DNA of 64,000 nucleotides from Saccharothrix sp. S26 (lineage in GTDB: Bacteria; Actinomycetota; Actinomycetes; Mycobacteriales; Pseudonocardiaceae), in the NCBI RefSeq assembly GCF_021390395.1, contig NZ_JAJUWT010000002.1, positions 372,001-436,000 of the forward strand, written 5' to 3'. A model generated the notes under the pieces. That model was not told the origin of the DNA, did no database searches, and worked only from the letters and a program-made list of their open reading frames with translations. This document shows, in pieces, positions 32,769 through 41,556 of the stretch. Positions within the stretch are counted from its first letter, which is position 1; every line of letters starts with the position of its first letter. A program made the position numbers and the translations under genes.

Positions 32769-34691
32769 ATGAGGCGACGGTCTTGGGGCACGCGGGCGGC
32801 ACTGGTCGGCGGCGCGGCGCTGGTGGTGGGGGTGGGCGCGGCGTCGGCCGTGCCCACGGAGGCGGGGGACCGGCCGGTGATGCCGCCCATCGAGGCGGTG
32901 CCGGTCGACCTGGTGGCGTTCGACACGTGCGACACCGCGCTGGCCGACCTGCGGCAGGCGATCCTGCCGCACGTCGGCGCGTACGGGCTGGGCGGTCCCA
33001 CGTTCCGGACCAAGGCCGATGTGGACATCGCGGGGGCGAGCCGGGAGGGGGCCGCGCAGAGCGACTCGGCCGCCGTGCCCGAGCACTCCGCGACGAACGC
33101 GCACGAGGCGGGCGTGGACGAACCGGACCTGGTCAAGACCGACGGCAAGCGGCTCGTGACGGTCGCCGACGGCAAGCTGCGCGTGCTGGACGTGGCCACC
33201 CGGCAGCTCACCGCCACGCTGGACGTGCCCGCGGGCCACGCCTCCCGACTGCTGCTGCACGGGGACCGAGCGCTGGTCGTCGGAGGCGGGTTCGGCCGGG
33301 CGGGGTGGGGGACCGCGATCGACGGCCCGGCCGAGGCGCACGCCGAGGACTCGTCGGTGACGCTGGTCGACCTGTCCGGCGGGGCGCGCGTCCTCGGCAC
33401 GCTCACCGTGGACGGCCGGTACGTCGACGCGCGGCAGGTCGGCGACGTGGTGCGCGTGGTCGTGCACTCGGGGCCCCGGCTGCCGTGGGTGTACCCGATG
33501 GACGGTCGCGACGAGGCCGAGTCGCTGACGGCGAACCGGGAGCTCGCCGCCACCGCGCCGATCGAGTCGTGGCTGCCGCGCTACGAGCTGACCGAGGCGG
33601 ACGGCTCCCGTTCGGAGGGCGCGCTGGTGGCGTGCGACCGGGTCAGCCGCCCGGAGCGGCACTCGGGCACGTCGATGCTGTCGGTGCTCACGTTCGACTT
33701 CCCCGGCGACCTCGGCACCGGCGACGCGGTCACGATCGTGGCCGACGGCGACACCGTCTACGGCACGGGCACCTCCCTGTACGTGGCCGACGACCACCAC
33801 CTGCGGCCGACGACGCGGTTCGCGCCCGACACCCCCGTGAGCACCGCGATCCACCAGTTCGACGTCTCCCAGCCGGGCCCGCCCCGGCACGTGGCGTCCG
33901 GGGCGGTCGCGGGCACGCTGCTCAACCAGTACTCGCTGTCCGAGCACCAGGGTCACCTGCGGGTGGCGACGACGTCGGCGGACGCGCCGGGCATCCCCGA
34001 GCAGGCGCCCGCGACGCACAGCGCGGTCACCGTGCTCAGGCGCGACGGCGCGAAGCTCGTCGAGGTGGGCAAGCTCGACGGGTTGGGCGTGGGCGAGCGG
34101 ATCTACAGCGTCCGGTTCGTCGGCCCGGTCGGGTACGTGGTGACGTTCCGGCAGGTCGACCCGCTCTACACGCTGGACCTCTCCGACCCCGCCAAGCCGC
34201 GCGAGGTCGGCGAGCTGAAGATCACCGGGTACTCGGCGTACCTGCACCCGGCCGGTGACGGGAAGTTGATCGGCGTGGGCCAGGAGGCCACCGGGCAGGG
34301 TCGGGTCACCGGCACGCAGGTGTCGTTGTTCGACGTGTCGGACCCGGCCGCGCCGAGGAAGGTCGCGGGCCACCACCTGCCCGGCGCGAGCTCGGAGGTG
34401 GAGTACGACCCGCACGCGTTCCTGTACTGGCCGGCGCGCGACCTGGTGGTGCTGCCGGTGCTCGAGCAGGGGACGGGCGAGCCGGTGGTGTCCGGCGGCC
34501 TGCTCGTGCTGCGGCTGGGCGACGGCGCGTTCTCCGCGCTGGGCACCGTCCGGCACGACGGCTCGTCCCACGGCACGGGCATCCGCCGCGCGGTGGTCGT
34601 CGGGGACGACCTGTGGACGGTGTCGGCGGTGGGCGTGCAGGTGAGCCGGATCGACGGGCTGGCCCGTCAGGCGTGGGTGCCGTTCACCTGA
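32769..34691 (+). CDS. Secreted beta-propeller domain protein
   Basis: A 640-residue protein with a signal peptide (MRRRSWGTRAALVGGAALVV, cleaved near GAASA-VPT). The family hallmark HEAGVDEPDLVKTDGKRLVTV appears near residue 110, followed by repeated propeller strands (LRVLDVATRQL, VTLVDLSGGARVL, LYTLDLSDPAKPREVG, VSLFDVSDPAAPRKVAG). This matches the Beta_propel family of secreted proteins in bacteria and archaea; function is unknown. The start is divergent from the FKBP gene. The 3' end overlaps the EI24 gene by 8 bases. Confidence 0.9.
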   Translation: MRRRSWGTRAALVGGAALVVGVGAASAVPTEAGDRPVMPPIEAVPVDLVAFDTCDTALADLRQAILPHVGAYGLGGPTFRTKADVDIAGASREGAAQSDSAAVPEHSATNAHEAGVDEPDLVKTDGKRLVTVADGKLRVLDVATRQLTATLDVPAGHASRLLLHGDRALVVGGGFGRAGWGTAIDGPAEAHAEDSSVTLVDLSGGARVLGTLTVDGRYVDARQVGDVVRVVVHSGPRLPWVYPMDGRDEAESLTANRELAATAPIESWLPRYELTEADGSRSEGALVACDRVSRPERHSGTSMLSVLTFDFPGDLGTGDAVTIVADGDTVYGTGTSLYVADDHHLRPTTRFAPDTPVSTAIHQFDVSQPGPPRHVASGAVAGTLLNQYSLSEHQGHLRVATTSADAPGIPEQAPATHSAVTVLRRDGAKLVEVGKLDGLGVGERIYSVRFVGPVGYVVTFRQVDPLYTLDLSDPAKPREVGELKITGYSAYLHPAGDGKLIGVGQEATGQGRVTGTQVSLFDVSDPAAPRKVAGHHLPGASSEVEYDPHAFLYWPARDLVVLPVLEQGTGEPVVSGGLLVLRLGDGAFSALGTVRHDGSSHGTGIRRAVVVGDDLWTVSAVGVQVSRIDGLARQAWVPFT

Positions 34692-35445
34692 GCTGGTCGT
34701 GGAGCAGGCGGTGCGCGAGGACCGTGCCGCCCGCCATCGCCGCCGGCAGGACGACCAGCGCCGCCAACGGGATCAGGCACAGCAGGTAGACCGGCACGGC
34801 GAAGCCGAGCGTGACCGCGCGCCGCTCGCGCAGGGTGCGGCGGCGCACGTCGAGCTTGAGGCCGCGCCGGGTGAACGGGATGGCGGTCAGCTCGATCGCC
34901 AGCAGGGTCGCGTTGACGAGCACGGCGACCACCGGCACCACGGTCTGGCCGACGACGGGGATGAACCCGGCGGCGAACAGCGGGATGGCGCACAGGATCG
35001 CGATCCCGACCAGCAGCACGGCGTCGCGCACGCCGACCATCGCCGACCTCAGCCACGTCACCTGCTCGGCCTCGGGCACGCCGCCGAGGTGGGTGTCCTC
35101 GACGGTCTCGGCGATGTGCTCGTAGAACGGGCCGCCGATGATCAGCGTGATCGCGGTGAACAGCAGCAGTCCGATCGCGACGAACGCCCCGATGATCGAG
35201 AACCCGGCGGCGAACCGGGTCGCCGCGCGCAGGCCCTCGTTCCAGTCGTCGGCGAACGGCGTGACCCAGGCGGCGATCTGGTCGATCCACACCGCGAGCC
35301 CGACCACGCCGCCGATCAGCAGCACGGTCGTGAGCAACGCCGGGATCGCGCCGATGAGCAGCAGTTTCGGTGACCGGAACACCAGCGAGAAGCCCTGGCC
35401 GAGCAGTCCGACACCGGTCGAGAAGTCCCGCAGCACCCTGATCAC
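34684..35445 (-). CDS. EI24 domain membrane protein
   Basis: A 253-residue protein with four to six membrane segments and the EI24/CysZ-like pattern. FSTGVGLLGQGFSLVFRSPKLL at the N-terminus is the amphipathic re-entrant segment, IIGGPFYEHIAETVED is the family core, and FAVPVYLLCLIPLAALVVLPAAM is the last hairpin. CysZ members transport sulfate; actinobacterial EI24 proteins are unassigned. The GTG at 35445 gives the expected N-terminus (VIRVLRDF). Confidence 0.88.
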   Translation of the reverse strand: MIRVLRDFSTGVGLLGQGFSLVFRSPKLLLIGAIPALLTTVLLIGGVVGLAVWIDQIAAWVTPFADDWNEGLRAATRFAAGFSIIGAFVAIGLLLFTAITLIIGGPFYEHIAETVEDTHLGGVPEAEQVTWLRSAMVGVRDAVLLVGIAILCAIPLFAAGFIPVVGQTVVPVVAVLVNATLLAIELTAIPFTRRGLKLDVRRRTLRERRAVTLGFAVPVYLLCLIPLAALVVLPAAMAGGTVLAHRLLHDQLR

Positions 35446-35548
35446 GGCCGGAGCATATCCGCGCCGGGCCGGCGGAGTACCGAACTGACGGTCGCGCGGG
35501 TCTGGGAGCGGTGCCAGACTGCTGGTCTCTGGGGAGAGGACGTTCGCC

Positions 35549-35776
35549 ATGGCACTCGAGCACACCGAACCCGTCCTGCTGGTGCGCAAGCGGGCCGAGC
35601 TCGCGGGCGAGTGGGAGCGCAGCTGCCACCTGGCGGCGTTGCCCGAGGACGGGACGCGGTCGACGTTGCTGACGCTGTGCGGCGAGCGGATCGACGTGGG
35701 CGCGGTGGAGCTGCTGCCCGAACCGGAGGGCATGCCGTGCGTGGCGTGCCTGCTGTCGGTGCCACCCCGCGGCTGA
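35549..35776 (+). CDS. Small conserved-looking hypothetical protein with CxxC
   Basis: A 75-residue acidic protein ending in MPCVACLLSVPPRG. Three or four cysteines (SCHLA, LTLCGE, CVAC) could bind a metal ion. The ATG is preceded by GGGGAGAGGA at a suitable distance. It lies between convergent and divergent neighbours with its own short upstream region. Function is not recognised. Confidence 0.65.
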   Translation: MALEHTEPVLLVRKRAELAGEWERSCHLAALPEDGTRSTLLTLCGERIDVGAVELLPEPEGMPCVACLLSVPPRG

Positions 35777-35779
35777 CCG

Positions 35780-36232
35780 TCAGCCCACGTGGCGGGCGAG
35801 GTCGCGGAGGTCCTTGCGGAGGGCGGCGCGCACGAACCGCGCCAGGAGCGGGCCGGCCGGCCGGTAGTGCCCGCCCGCGTCGCCGCGGACGCGGATGGAG
35901 GCCATCGTCGTGCCGGCGTGCGCGGCGTCGAACCGGTAGGTGACGTGCATCGGGAACGGTCCGGCGACCGACTTCATCTCCAGCAGCGCCGGCGGCTCGT
36001 GCGCCACGACGCGCAGCACGTAGTCGAGGCGCTTGCCGAGGAAGCGCGCGGTGCGCGTGACCTCCGCGCCCACGCCGAAACCGCCGCCGGGCGCGGGCGC
36101 GCTCAGCTCGGCCCGCTCGATGCCCCGCGTCCACTCGTGGTCGTGCCGCCAGTCCATGGCGTAGCGCGCCACCACGTCGGGCGGCCGGGTGATCAACCGG
36201 CGCGCGGACACGTCCACGCGCCGATTGTCCAT
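35780..36232 (-). CDS. SRPBCC family protein (polyketide cyclase-like)
   Basis: A 150-residue START-like protein: VDVSARRLITRPPDVVARYAMDW at the N-terminus, GVGAEVTRTARFLGKRLDY in the middle strands and the long C-terminal helix GPLLARFVRAALRKDLRDLAR. These bind hydrophobic ligands; no ligand can be assigned. The ATG at 36232 was chosen to start just before the first strand. It ends three bases from the preceding convergent gene. Confidence 0.85.
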   Translation of the reverse strand: MDNRRVDVSARRLITRPPDVVARYAMDWRHDHEWTRGIERAELSAPAPGGGFGVGAEVTRTARFLGKRLDYVLRVVAHEPPALLEMKSVAGPFPMHVTYRFDAAHAGTTMASIRVRGDAGGHYRPAGPLLARFVRAALRKDLRDLARHVG

Positions 36233-36269
36233 CCGGGACGGCCCCCGCACCGGGCGAGGGCCGTCGTCC

Positions 36270-36452
36270 TCAGCGGCGGCGGCGGAAGCTGAACGCCCGG
36301 GCGCCGACGCCGACGCCGGCCAGGTGCAACGCCACGCAGAGCAGGCCGGCCATGAGCAGCGTCCCGCCGTCCAGCACGGAGCCCAGCGAGGCGTTCGCCA
36401 GGTCGAGCAGGAGGGCGAGGCCGAAGATGACCGCGGCGATGATCGCGAACAC
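36270..36452 (-). CDS. Small two-helix membrane protein
   Basis: A 60-residue protein made of two hydrophobic helices (VFAIIAAVIFGLALLLDLA and LLMAGLLCVALHLAG) and a basic end, FSFRRRR. The GTG at 36452 is preceded by GGAGG at seven bases, which decides this start over longer options. Function is unknown. Confidence 0.7.
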   Translation of the reverse strand: MFAIIAAVIFGLALLLDLANASLGSVLDGGTLLMAGLLCVALHLAGVGVGARAFSFRRRR

Positions 36453-36486
36453 GCAGAACCTCCAGGTGGGGAAGGGTGACCACCAG

Positions 36487-36684
36487 TTACCCCACCGCGT
36501 CGGCCGCCAAGCGGGCGTTCGGCCCAACTTCGAGCCCCGAGCAGGTCGACGGCCGGGCGTCGGGCACCGCGATCTCGTGGGAGCCCGGCCGGTCGCAGAA
36601 CGCGCGGGCCGCCGTGTTCGCCGTGCCGACGACGTCCCCGACCGCGTCCCGATAGGGCCTGATCAGCCCGTCACGAATCCCCGG
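36487..36684 (-). other. Open frame without start codon, possible gene remnant
   Basis: The 218-base stretch between the two-helix membrane protein and the DUF309 gene has no gene with a start codon and ribosome-binding site. On the minus strand one frame is open for 65 codons, is rich in G/C third positions, and reads through AFCDRPGSHEIAVPDARP to a TAA at 36487. No credible start was seen, so it may be a decayed gene or chance. Confidence 0.3.
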
Positions 36685-37117
36685 TCAGGCGCGGCACGCT
36701 CGCACCGGACGCGGCCCAGGCCACCAGGCCCGCCACGTCCACCCCGTGCGGCGGGTCGTCGAGGTAGGGGGAGATGTTGCGGGCTCCCCGGCTCAGCAGC
36801 GCCGCGGCCCCCGCCTGGTTGCCGCGCGCCGCGTGGGTCATGCCCACCGCGAGCTGCGCCAGCCCGCGCCACAGCTCCCGCTCCGCCTCGGGCGCGGCCT
36901 TCCACGCGTCCTCCAGCACTTCGTGCGCGTGGAACGGCCGGCCGAGGTCCAGCAGGCGCTGCGCCTCGGTCAGCGCCTCCTCGGGCGTGCGGGGCACGCC
37001 CTCCGGCTGGCGCTCGACCCCGGGCAGCCCGTAGGGCAGGGGCCGGCCGAGCCCGTCACGCGGTCGCGCGTTGCGGGCCCGACCCTGCTCGTCACGATCG
37101 CGGGAGCTCGTCGGCAC
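36671..37117 (-). CDS. DUF309 domain protein
   Basis: A 148-residue protein. The DUF309 helical core is clear from about residue 45: ALTEAQRLLDLGRPFHAHEV, EDAWKAAPEAERELWRGLAQ and GNQAGAAALLSRGARNI. The HAHEVLE histidines and glutamate are the conserved positions. The N-terminal 40 residues are basic and probably disordered. Function is unknown. It is in the same orientation as the VOC gene, 12 bases away. Confidence 0.9.
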   Translation of the reverse strand: MPTSSRDRDEQGRARNARPRDGLGRPLPYGLPGVERQPEGVPRTPEEALTEAQRLLDLGRPFHAHEVLEDAWKAAPEAERELWRGLAQLAVGMTHAARGNQAGAAALLSRGARNISPYLDDPPHGVDVAGLVAWAASGASVPRLTGDS

Positions 37118-37129
37118 CTGTTGATCGTG

Positions 37130-37567
37130 TCACGAACCACCTGCCGGCGAAACGGCGCGGTTTCCGTGCCCGAGCGGCGCGGAGAAACGCAGGTGGTTGC
37201 CCGACGGGTCGCGGAACGCGCAGTCGCGCACCCCGTAGGCCTGGTCCATCGGTTCCTGCATGACCTCCGCGCCCGCCGCGCGCAGCCGCTCGAACGTGGC
37301 GTCGCAGTCGTCCACCCGGAAGATGACCGCGCCCAGCGAGCCCTTGGCCATCAGCTGCCGCATCGCGGTCGCGTCGTCGGCGGGCCGACCCATGCCGGGG
37401 TCCTCCAGGACGATCTCCACGTCGGGCTGGTCGGCGGGGCCCACCGACAGCCACCGGTACTGCTCGACCGGGGCGTCGGTGCGCACGTCGAGACCGAGCA
37501 CGTCGCGGTAGAAGAGCAGGGCTTCCTGCTGGTCGCGGACCTGGAGGAACGTGTGCGAAATCTTCAT
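37130..37567 (-). CDS. VOC/glyoxalase superfamily protein
   Basis: A 145-residue protein made of two beta-alpha-beta-beta-beta modules: ISHTFLQVRDQQEALLFYRD and FRVDDCDATFERLRAAGAEV, ending YGVRDCAFRDPSGNHLRFSA. Possible metal ligands are His5, the Glu of VEIVLED, and the FRDPSGN region. It is similar to PhnB-like extradiol/glyoxalase proteins. Next to it is an AraC-type regulator read in the same direction, a pairing often seen with VOC proteins. Confidence 0.9.
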   Translation of the reverse strand: MKISHTFLQVRDQQEALLFYRDVLGLDVRTDAPVEQYRWLSVGPADQPDVEIVLEDPGMGRPADDATAMRQLMAKGSLGAVIFRVDDCDATFERLRAAGAEVMQEPMDQAYGVRDCAFRDPSGNHLRFSAPLGHGNRAVSPAGGS

Positions 37568-37590
37568 GGCGGGCAACGTAACCGCGCCGG

Positions 37591-37998
37591 TCACGCCCGT
37601 GCTTCTCGAGATCTGCTCGGCCGGGTGACCATCTTGGACCAGCAGGCGGGCACGGCGGTGACCTCGTCGTGGCGGCGGGCCCGGTAGGCGCTGGGCGGCT
37701 CGCCGACCAGTTCGGTGAACCGCGTGCTGAACGAGCCGAGCGAGGTGCACCCGACCTCCACGCACACCTCGGTGACGGTGAGGTCGCCCCGGCGCAACAG
37801 GGCTTTGGCCCGTTCCACCCGCCTGGTCATCAAGTAGTTGTACGGCGTCTCGCCGTAGGCCAGCTTGAACTGCCGGGCGAAGTGGGACGGCGACATGAGC
37901 GCGGCGCGCGCGAGGGCGGGCACGTCCAGCGGCCGGGCGTACTCGCGGTCCATCAGGTCGCGGGCCCGGCGCAGGTGGGCCAGTTCTTCCGGTCGCAC
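37591..37998 (-). CDS. AraC family transcriptional regulator, DNA-binding domain only
   Basis: A 135-residue AraC protein with the two helix-turn-helix motifs (LDVPALARAALMSPSHFARQ and LTVTEVCVEVGCTSLGSFST) and the family signature FTELVGEPPSAYRARRH. There is no N-terminal ligand domain. The GTG at 37998 was chosen. It precedes the VOC gene by 23 bases and probably forms an operon with it. It is divergent from dinB. Confidence 0.9.
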   Translation of the reverse strand: MRPEELAHLRRARDLMDREYARPLDVPALARAALMSPSHFARQFKLAYGETPYNYLMTRRVERAKALLRRGDLTVTEVCVEVGCTSLGSFSTRFTELVGEPPSAYRARRHDEVTAVPACWSKMVTRPSRSREARA

Positions 37999-38029
37999 GG
38001 CGACAGCTTGCCACGGCGATACTGGCGGT

Positions 38030-39067
38030 GTGCCCGGACAGGACTGGGTTCTGCACGTCGACCTCGACCAGTTCATCGCGGCGGTCGAGGTGATGCGCAG
38101 GCCCGAGCTGCGCGGCAGGCCCGTGGTCGTCGGTGGGGCAGGCGACCTGACGCAGCGCGCTGTGGTGGCCACGGCGTCCTACGAGGCGCGGGAGTTCGGC
38201 GTCCACTCGGGGATGCCGTTGCGGCTGGCGAAGAGGAAGTGCCCGGACGCGGTGTTCCTGCCCTCCGACGCGCCCGCCTACGAAGAGGTGTCGGCGCACG
38301 TGATGGACGTGCTGCGCGAGCTGCCCGTGGTGGTCGAGGTGCTCGGCTGGGACGAGGCGTTCCTGGGCGCGCGCACCGACGACCCGGAAGCGCTGGCCGA
38401 CGCCGTTCGGCGCGCGGTCAAGGCCGGGACGGGGCTGGAGTGCTCGGTCGGCATCGGCGACAACAAGCTGCGCGCCAAGCTCGCCACCGGGTTCGCCAAG
38501 CCCGCCGGGGTCTACCGGCTGACCAGGGACAACTGGGTGGAGGTGATGGCCGCACGGCCGGTGACCGCGCTGTGGGGCATCGGGTCGCGGACCGCGGCCA
38601 AGCTCGCGGAGCTGGGCATCGGCACGGTCGAGGAGCTGGCACGGGCCGAGCCCGAGGCGCTGGCCGCGCGGTTCGGCCCGGCCATGGGACCGCACCTGCG
38701 GCGGTTGGCGCTCGGGGCGGGCGACACGCAGGTCGCGGCCACGCCGTGGGTGGCGAAGTCGCGCAGCCGGGAGACGACGTTCCAGCAGGACCTCACCGAC
38801 CCGGACGAGATCCGCGAGCAGGTGCGGTCGCTCGCGCGCCGGGTGGTGAAGGATGTGCGGGCGGAGGGGCGGCCCGCTGTCCGGGTGGTGGTGAAGGTGC
38901 GGTTCGCGCCGTTCTTCACGTCGACGCGGGGCGTGGCGCTCGCGGAGCCGACGACGGACGCCGAGCCGATCGAGGCCGCGGCCGTGGCCGCGTTGGCCCG
39001 GTTCGACGACGCACGTGCCGTGCGCCTGCTGGGGGTGCGCGCCGAGTTCGCGGGAGGGCAGTCGTGA
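38030..39067 (+). CDS. dinB: DNA polymerase IV, DinB2-like
   Basis: A 345-residue Y-family polymerase. WVLHVDLDQFIAAVEVMRRP carries the first catalytic aspartate; GWDEAFLGARTDD carries the second and third acidic residues; CSVGIGDNKLRAKLATGFAKP and the helix-hairpin-helix AARPVTALWGIGSRTAAKL follow, then the little finger domain. The sequence matches mycobacterial DinB2 rather than DinB1: the steric-gate position (normally Phe/Tyr) is Ile16. No beta-clamp-binding motif is obvious at the C-terminus. The GTG at 38030 starts 31 bases from the divergent AraC gene; no SOS box was found. The stop overlaps the next gene (GTGA). Confidence 0.92.
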   Translation: MPGQDWVLHVDLDQFIAAVEVMRRPELRGRPVVVGGAGDLTQRAVVATASYEAREFGVHSGMPLRLAKRKCPDAVFLPSDAPAYEEVSAHVMDVLRELPVVVEVLGWDEAFLGARTDDPEALADAVRRAVKAGTGLECSVGIGDNKLRAKLATGFAKPAGVYRLTRDNWVEVMAARPVTALWGIGSRTAAKLAELGIGTVEELARAEPEALAARFGPAMGPHLRRLALGAGDTQVAATPWVAKSRSRETTFQQDLTDPDEIREQVRSLARRVVKDVRAEGRPAVRVVVKVRFAPFFTSTRGVALAEPTTDAEPIEAAAVAALARFDDARAVRLLGVRAEFAGGQS

Positions 39068-39621
39068 CGAAAGTGGTGCTGAACGGGTCGGTGTCGCTCG
39101 ACGGGTACAGCGCCGGGCCCAACGTGGGTGACGAGCACCCGATGGGCGAGGGCGGCGAGCGGCTGCACCACTGGCTGTTCGCCGAGGGCGCGGACGGCGA
39201 CGCGGCGTTCGCGGCGACGGTCGGCGCGGTGGTGCTGGGCAGGCGCACGTTCGACCTGGGGCTGCGGTACTGGCAGGACACGCCGTTCCCGGTGCCGAGC
39301 TTCGTGCTCACCCACGAGCAGCGTCCGCCGTTGGCGATGAAGTCGGCGGCGTTCACGTTCGTCACCGACGGCCCCAAGAGCGCGGTCGCGCAGGCCCGTG
39401 CCGCCGCCGGGGACCGGTCCGTGCTGGTCATGGCGTCGGCGGAGGCGGCGCAGCACGTGCTGCGGGCCGGGCTGGTGGACGAGATCCGGCTCCAGGTGGT
39501 GCCCGTGCTGCTCGGCTCGGGCACACGGCTGCTGGACGGGCTGCGGCCGACCGAGCTGGAGCGGATCGAGGCCACCGAGGCCGACGACGTGCTGCACGTG
39601 CGGTTCCGCGTGCTGCGGTGA
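39064..39621 (+). CDS. Dihydrofolate reductase family protein
   Basis: A 185-residue protein of the DHFR/RibD C-terminal group: VVLNGSVSLDGYSAGPNVGD at the N-terminus, VVLGRRTFDLGLRYWQDTPF in the middle and RLQVVPVLLGSGTRLLDGL near the end. It is an NADPH-dependent reductase of unknown substrate. It is translationally coupled to dinB by a GTGA overlap. Confidence 0.92.
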   Translation: MTKVVLNGSVSLDGYSAGPNVGDEHPMGEGGERLHHWLFAEGADGDAAFAATVGAVVLGRRTFDLGLRYWQDTPFPVPSFVLTHEQRPPLAMKSAAFTFVTDGPKSAVAQARAAAGDRSVLVMASAEAAQHVLRAGLVDEIRLQVVPVLLGSGTRLLDGLRPTELERIEATEADDVLHVRFRVLR

Positions 39622-39623
39622 CG

Positions 39624-40421
39624 TCATCGCGCCGAGGCGGTGATGTCGTCCAGCACGGTGTACAGGCGGGCGGCGGCGGCCCGGTCGAACTCCGGCCTGG
39701 CCAGGTCGATCGGCGTGCCCGCCCGCGACGCGGTGAGGCGTTCGGCGGGCGGGTCCGCCAGGAACCGGTGGACCTGGTCCGCCGCGTCGGCCGTCGACCG
39801 GGCGAACAGCCGGGCCACCACGTCCAGCGCCCGGCCGCGCACCCCGCCGACCTGCGCGCCGAGCCCGCTGTCGACGAACATCGGGTTGTGCAGCACGTAC
39901 CGCACGGCGCTGTCGGGGTGCCGGTCGGCGAAACCCGCCCCGAGCAGGTCGGCGGCCCGCGCGCCCTGGCTGACCGCCCGGAACGCCCGGAAACCGCGGC
40001 TCAGCGAGAGGTCGTCCCACCGGATGCCCGGCCCGCGCGGCCCCGCCACCCCGCACAGGCTCACGACCACCGGCGCGGCCGACCGCTCCAGCGCCAGCAG
40101 CAACCGTTCCACCAGCGCGAAGCGGCTCACCGCGGAGAGCGCGAACATGTGCTCCAAGCCGTCGGCGGTGACCACCCGGCGGCGGGTGAACCGGCCCGCG
40201 CCCAGCACCAGGTGGTCGACCACGTCGAACCGCGACACCACCTCCCCGGCCACCGCCGCGGTGCCCGCGACCGTGCTCAGGTCGCCCCGGATCAGCTCGA
40301 CCCCGGCCGGCGCGACGGCCGAGCGGCCCACCACCGCGACCCGGTGCCCCTCCCGTGCCAGTCGTTCTGCCAAGCTCCGGCCGATGCCGTTCGTGCCGCC
40401 CGTGATCACCGCGTTCGCCAT
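39624..40421 (-). CDS. SDR family oxidoreductase
   Basis: A 265-residue short-chain dehydrogenase with the cofactor motif TGGTNGIGRSLAERL and VGRSAVAP after strand 2. The NAG motif region is LVLGAGRF. The usual YxxxK is not preserved in its normal position (RAFRAVSQGARAADLL in place), so it may be an atypical SDR. The start is 48 bases from the divergent HxlR gene, which is the likely regulator of this enzyme. Confidence 0.88.
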   Translation of the reverse strand: MANAVITGGTNGIGRSLAERLAREGHRVAVVGRSAVAPAGVELIRGDLSTVAGTAAVAGEVVSRFDVVDHLVLGAGRFTRRRVVTADGLEHMFALSAVSRFALVERLLLALERSAAPVVVSLCGVAGPRGPGIRWDDLSLSRGFRAFRAVSQGARAADLLGAGFADRHPDSAVRYVLHNPMFVDSGLGAQVGGVRGRALDVVARLFARSTADAADQVHRFLADPPAERLTASRAGTPIDLARPEFDRAAAARLYTVLDDITASAR

Positions 40422-40469
40422 GACGTGGAGCGTGCAGCGCGTCGCGACGACCCGGAAGAAGGCACATCC

Positions 40470-40874
40470 ATGTCACTGGTCCCGGTGCCCGTCACGGCCG
40501 CCGACCGCGCCACCTGCCCGGTGTCCGACCTGCTGGCCCGGGTCGGCGACAAGTGGAGCCTGCTGGTGCTGGCCCTGGTCGCCGAACGCCCCTACGGCTT
40601 CAACGAGCTCGACCGGGCGGTGCACGAGCTGAGCCGCCGCATCCTCACCCGCACCCTGCGGGCGCTGGAGCGCGACGGCCTGGTGAGCCGGGAGGTGCGG
40701 CCGGGCAAGGCCGCGGGCGTCACGTACGCGGCGACCGGGCTGGGCCGTTCCCTGTTGGACCTCGTCGTCCCCTTGGGACGGTGGGTGCTGCGGCACGAGG
40801 ACGAGATCGAGGCCGCGCGGGCGGCTTACGACACCGCGTCCAGCACCCGCCGTGCGGTGTCCACACTGGACTGA
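40470..40874 (+). CDS. HxlR family transcriptional regulator
   Basis: A 134-residue HxlR protein: ATCPVSDLLARVGDKWSLLVL is the family start with the conserved cysteine (a redox or quinone sensor in related proteins), then RPYGFNELDRAVHELSRRIL is the recognition helix and VTYAATGLGRSLLD the wing. It is divergent from the SDR gene. The last 49 bases overlap the convergent DJ-1/PfpI gene. Confidence 0.92.
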   Translation: MSLVPVPVTAADRATCPVSDLLARVGDKWSLLVLALVAERPYGFNELDRAVHELSRRILTRTLRALERDGLVSREVRPGKAAGVTYAATGLGRSLLDLVVPLGRWVLRHEDEIEAARAAYDTASSTRRAVSTLD

Positions 40875-41488
40875 GGGTTCTGCCCGGTGACCAGGTTGCC
40901 GTCCACGACGACCGTGCTGGACCACGCCGGGCCGGTCTCGGGCACCGCGCCCAGCTCGCGCAGCCGCGCTTCGACGGAGTACGGCACGGCCAGGCCGCCC
41001 TGCCGCTCCTCCTCGTCGGTGAAGGCGGTCAGCCGCCGGCCGGCGAACGCGAACGTGCCGTCCTCGCGCACCGCGGCCAGCAGCCCGGCCGGGCCGTGGC
41101 ACAGCGCGGCGACGACCTTGCCCGCGTCGTCGAACGCGACCAGCAGCCGGCCGAGGTCCGCGTCGAACGCGAGGTCCGCCATCGGACCGTGCCCGCCGGG
41201 CAGCAGCACCGCGTCGTAGTCGGCGGCGTCGACGTCCGCGAGTCGCAGCGGCGCCGCGAGCTCGTCGTCGATCGACGCCAGGTAGGCGGCGAACTCGTCG
41301 GTCAGGCTGGCCGCGTCCACGGTCGGCCGCGCGCCACCCGGCGTGGCGATGTCCACCCGCACGCCGGCGTCGCGCAGCACGCGCACCGACTCGACCACTT
41401 CCTCCGCCCAGAACCCGGTGGGGTGTTTCGACCCGTCGGCCAGCACCAGTTCGTCGGCCGCCGAGACCACCACGAGGACCTTGCTCAT
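40826..41488 (-). CDS. DJ-1/PfpI (Hsp31-like) family protein
   Basis: A 220-residue protein with the nucleophile elbow VVAALCHGPAGLL (cysteine near residue 130) and GGHGPMADLAFD. The N-terminus SKVLVVVSAADELVLADGS and TGFWAEEVVES are typical of the Hsp31/glyoxalase III branch. It probably detoxifies dicarbonyls or acts as a deglycase/chaperone. It is divergent from a LysR regulator whose upstream region contains two palindromes. ATG 41488 was chosen from the family N-terminus. Confidence 0.9.
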   Translation of the reverse strand: MSKVLVVVSAADELVLADGSKHPTGFWAEEVVESVRVLRDAGVRVDIATPGGARPTVDAASLTDEFAAYLASIDDELAAPLRLADVDAADYDAVLLPGGHGPMADLAFDADLGRLLVAFDDAGKVVAALCHGPAGLLAAVREDGTFAFAGRRLTAFTDEEERQGGLAVPYSVEARLRELGAVPETGPAWSSTVVVDGNLVTGQNPQSSVDTARRVLDAVS

Positions 41489-41556
41489 CGTTCGTTCCCT
41501 TCGAGAAGACGTCGTCAGGTCGGACAACGACCACTCCATCACGTTTCATCCGGTAT

